Shown: one piece after another, positions 62,500 through 64,000 of the stretch
Layout of the letters: each line of letters starts with the position of its first letter
How positions within the stretch are numbered: the stretch's first letter is position 1
Assembly: GCF_014126825.1 (NCBI RefSeq)
Contig: NZ_CP059900.1
Span: forward strand, 496,001-560,000
Reading direction: 5' to 3'
Source: Tomitella gaofuii
Lineage (GTDB): Bacteria > Actinomycetota > Actinomycetes > Mycobacteriales > Mycobacteriaceae
DNA length: 64,000 bases
The notes under the pieces: model-generated
Seen by the model: the letters and a program-made list of their open reading frames with translations, nothing else
Databases searched by the model: none
Told to the model about the DNA's origin: nothing
Position numbers and translations under genes: made by a program

Positions 62500-64000
62500 G
62501 CAGTACTGCGGAAGAGGATGTGCAGGCCGCTCGCACCGCGGCGGGCGACGCCCGCGATGCGAGCTTGTGGAAGCGCCTTGTCCGCAACCCGATGGGCGCG
62601 ATCGCGCTCATGATCCTGGGGATCGTGGTGGTGGCGGCGGTGTTCGGGCAGTGGCTGGCCCCGCTGGATCCCGACCAGGTGGACCTCCAGGATGCTCTGC
62701 AGCCGATGAGCGGATCCCACTGGCTCGGCACCGACAGTGCGGGGCGCGACGTGCTCAGCCGCCTCATCGTCGGCAGCAGGACCACCCTGATCGCGGCGGC
62801 GCTGGCGACTGTCGTCGCCATCGTCATCGGCGTTCCGTCGGGTCTTGTCGCCGGCTACTTCGGCGGCGCCCTGGACTCCGCGGCCAACTGGATCAACAAC
62901 GTTCTGCTGTCCCTCCCTGCCATCATCGTCCTCTTGGCGGTGAGCGCCTCACTGGGCAAGAGCGTGTGGGTGTCGATGGCTGCCCTCGGCATCCTGATGT
63001 CGCCGGGGATGTTCCGATTGACGTACACCGCGGTGCAGAGCGTCCGCGGCGAGCTCTACGTGGACGCGGCACGGGTGTCCGGACTGAGCGATGTGACGAT
63101 CGTCAGGCGTCACATACTCGTCGTGGTGCGCGCCCCGCTGGTCATTCAGGCGGCCATCCTCTGCGGCATCGCCATCGGCGTGCAGGCGATCCTGGACTTC
63201 CTGGGACTGGGCGACGGACTGTCGGCCACGTGGGGACTGATGCTGAGCGAGGGGTTCACGAACATCTACCGTGACCCGATGCTGGCGGTGTGGCCGGCGG
63301 TCGCGATCACGGTCACGGTGGCGGCCTTCGTGCTGCTCGGCAACGCCGTCCGGGATGCGTTGGAGGACAAGCCCCAGGCGCCGTCGACGCGGCGCAAGGG
63401 GCACAAGGTTCGGGGCGGCGGCGAGGTGGCCGGCGCCGTTCCCGCGCCGCCGGCCGCCGACCACCTGCTGTCCGTCGCGTCCCTCGGAATCGGGTATCCG
63501 CGCCCGGACCGCACGACGAAGCAAGTCGTCCAGGACGTGTCGCTGCACGTGGACCGCGGCGAGGTTCTTGGCCTCGTCGGCGAGTCGGGATCCGGGAAGA
63601 CTCAGACGGCGTACGCGCTGCTGGGCCTGCTCCCCGACGAGGCGATGATCACCGGAGGGCGGGTCGTCTTCGACGAGCGGACCCTGGTGGCACCCGGCTC
63701 GGACCACCGCCGCGGCAAGACCTGGGAGGAAATACGCGGCAAGAGGATTGCGTACATCCCGCAGGAGCCGATGAGCAACCTCGACCCGAACTTCACGATC
63801 GGCCACCAGCTGGTGCGGCCGATGGTGAAGGTGCTGAAGGTCTCCCGGCGGGAGGCCAAGGCGAAGGTCCTGGAGCTGTTGACGGAGGTGGGGATCCCGG
63901 ATCCGGCCAGGACGTTTGCGGCATACCCGCACGAGGTGTCCGGCGGCATGGCGCAGCGCGTCCTGATCGCTGGCGCCGTGAGCTGCAACCCGGACCTGCT
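62496..64000 (+). CDS. Fused ABC permease (DppC)-ATPase (DppD), cut by the window edge
   Basis: At least 501 codons, open to the right edge. Residues about 1-285 are a DppC permease (LWKRLVRNPMGAIALMILGI, HWLGTDSAGRDVLSRLIVGSR, EAA loop ELYVDAARVSGLSDVTIVRRHI). After a basic linker the ATPase begins: Walker A GESGSGKT, Q-loop IPQEPMSNLDP and the start of the signature VSGGMAQR. No stop or start separates the domains, so it is a natural fusion. A second ATPase (DppF type) would be expected beyond the window. The GTG overlaps the upstream stop. Confidence 0.9.
   Translation, partial: MSSTAEEDVQAARTAAGDARDASLWKRLVRNPMGAIALMILGIVVVAAVFGQWLAPLDPDQVDLQDALQPMSGSHWLGTDSAGRDVLSRLIVGSRTTLIAAALATVVAIVIGVPSGLVAGYFGGALDSAANWINNVLLSLPAIIVLLAVSASLGKSVWVSMAALGILMSPGMFRLTYTAVQSVRGELYVDAARVSGLSDVTIVRRHILVVVRAPLVIQAAILCGIAIGVQAILDFLGLGDGLSATWGLMLSEGFTNIYRDPMLAVWPAVAITVTVAAFVLLGNAVRDALEDKPQAPSTRRKGHKVRGGGEVAGAVPAPPAADHLLSVASLGIGYPRPDRTTKQVVQDVSLHVDRGEVLGLVGESGSGKTQTAYALLGLLPDEAMITGGRVVFDERTLVAPGSDHRRGKTWEEIRGKRIAYIPQEPMSNLDPNFTIGHQLVRPMVKVLKVSRREAKAKVLELLTEVGIPDPARTFAAYPHEVSGGMAQRVLIAGAVSCNPDL

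Overview
The window is one contiguous piece of a very GC-rich actinobacterial chromosome, almost certainly Mycobacteriales (Corynebacteriales); the genus cannot be fixed from the sequence alone. Supporting signs are a cutinase-like secreted esterase, an F420-type luciferase-like oxidoreductase, a DinB/mycothiol-type protein, a GabD2-type semialdehyde dehydrogenase, an IdeR-type iron box, a KstR-type operator and many leaderless GTG/ATG starts with a TANNNT box 6-8 nt upstream. From memory of the M. tuberculosis map, gltBD, rraA, sodA, glpQ1, the DUF4328 protein, the LCP protein, the IdeR-regulated DUF2470 gene, pheA and its phosphoglycerate-mutase neighbour also lie together there (roughly Rv3837-Rv3859), so the backbone looks syntenic and fairly near the origin half of the chromosome.

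Layout. 0-3 kb: cysteine synthesis (cysK-cysE) and a flavin oxidoreductase. 3.3-9.5 kb: gltB-gltD. 9.6-16.9 kb: cutinase, S4 protein, an OYE-SDR-TetR operon, a small secreted protein, and an rraA / D-threonine-aldolase-like / sucrase-ferredoxin-like operon coupled by 4-nt overlaps. 17.3-18.4 kb: a lower-GC Abi/HEPN-type gene. 18.5-24 kb: a meta-cleavage hydrolase with a KstR-like operator, a TipA-type MerR regulator divergent from gabD2, and small membrane proteins. 24.3-28.2 kb: fabH-like gene, a three-gene copper cluster (membrane protein, YcnI, CopC) and a DUF6474-like gene. 28.4-36.6 kb: RecB-like nuclease, secreted protein, DinB protein, trimethylamine monooxygenase beside an aminotransferase remnant, a lipoprotein beta-propeller and a deacetylase-like lipoprotein lacking the canonical Asp-Asp motif, and an SDR. 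36.8-40.4 kb: a 46-aa porin-like mini-protein, sodA/msrA divergent pair, SRPBCC protein, GH3 glycosidase. 40.4-53.8 kb: mostly syntenic backbone genes, but opened by an intergenic region holding a dense cluster of DnaA-box-like 9-mers.

54.4-59.2 kb is an accessory island with AT-richer sequence: a 1032-aa protein fusing a phospholipase-D-type nuclease, a superfamily II helicase and a DUF3427-type C-terminus, a ParB/DGQHR protein, and a truncated GHKL (MORC-like) ATPase. It ends in the last 36 codons of an acyl-CoA-synthetase gene that still carries its own terminator, which looks like an insertion/deletion scar. 59.7-64 kb: a peptide/nickel-type ABC transporter operon (binding lipoprotein, permease, and a permease-ATPase fusion that runs off the window).

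The best candidates for something undescribed are the helicase island, the Abi-like protein with an unassigned C-terminal domain, the DnaA-box cluster away from dnaA, and the PorA/PorH-like mini-gene. No tRNA, rRNA, CRISPR array, intact insertion sequence or prophage was recognised.
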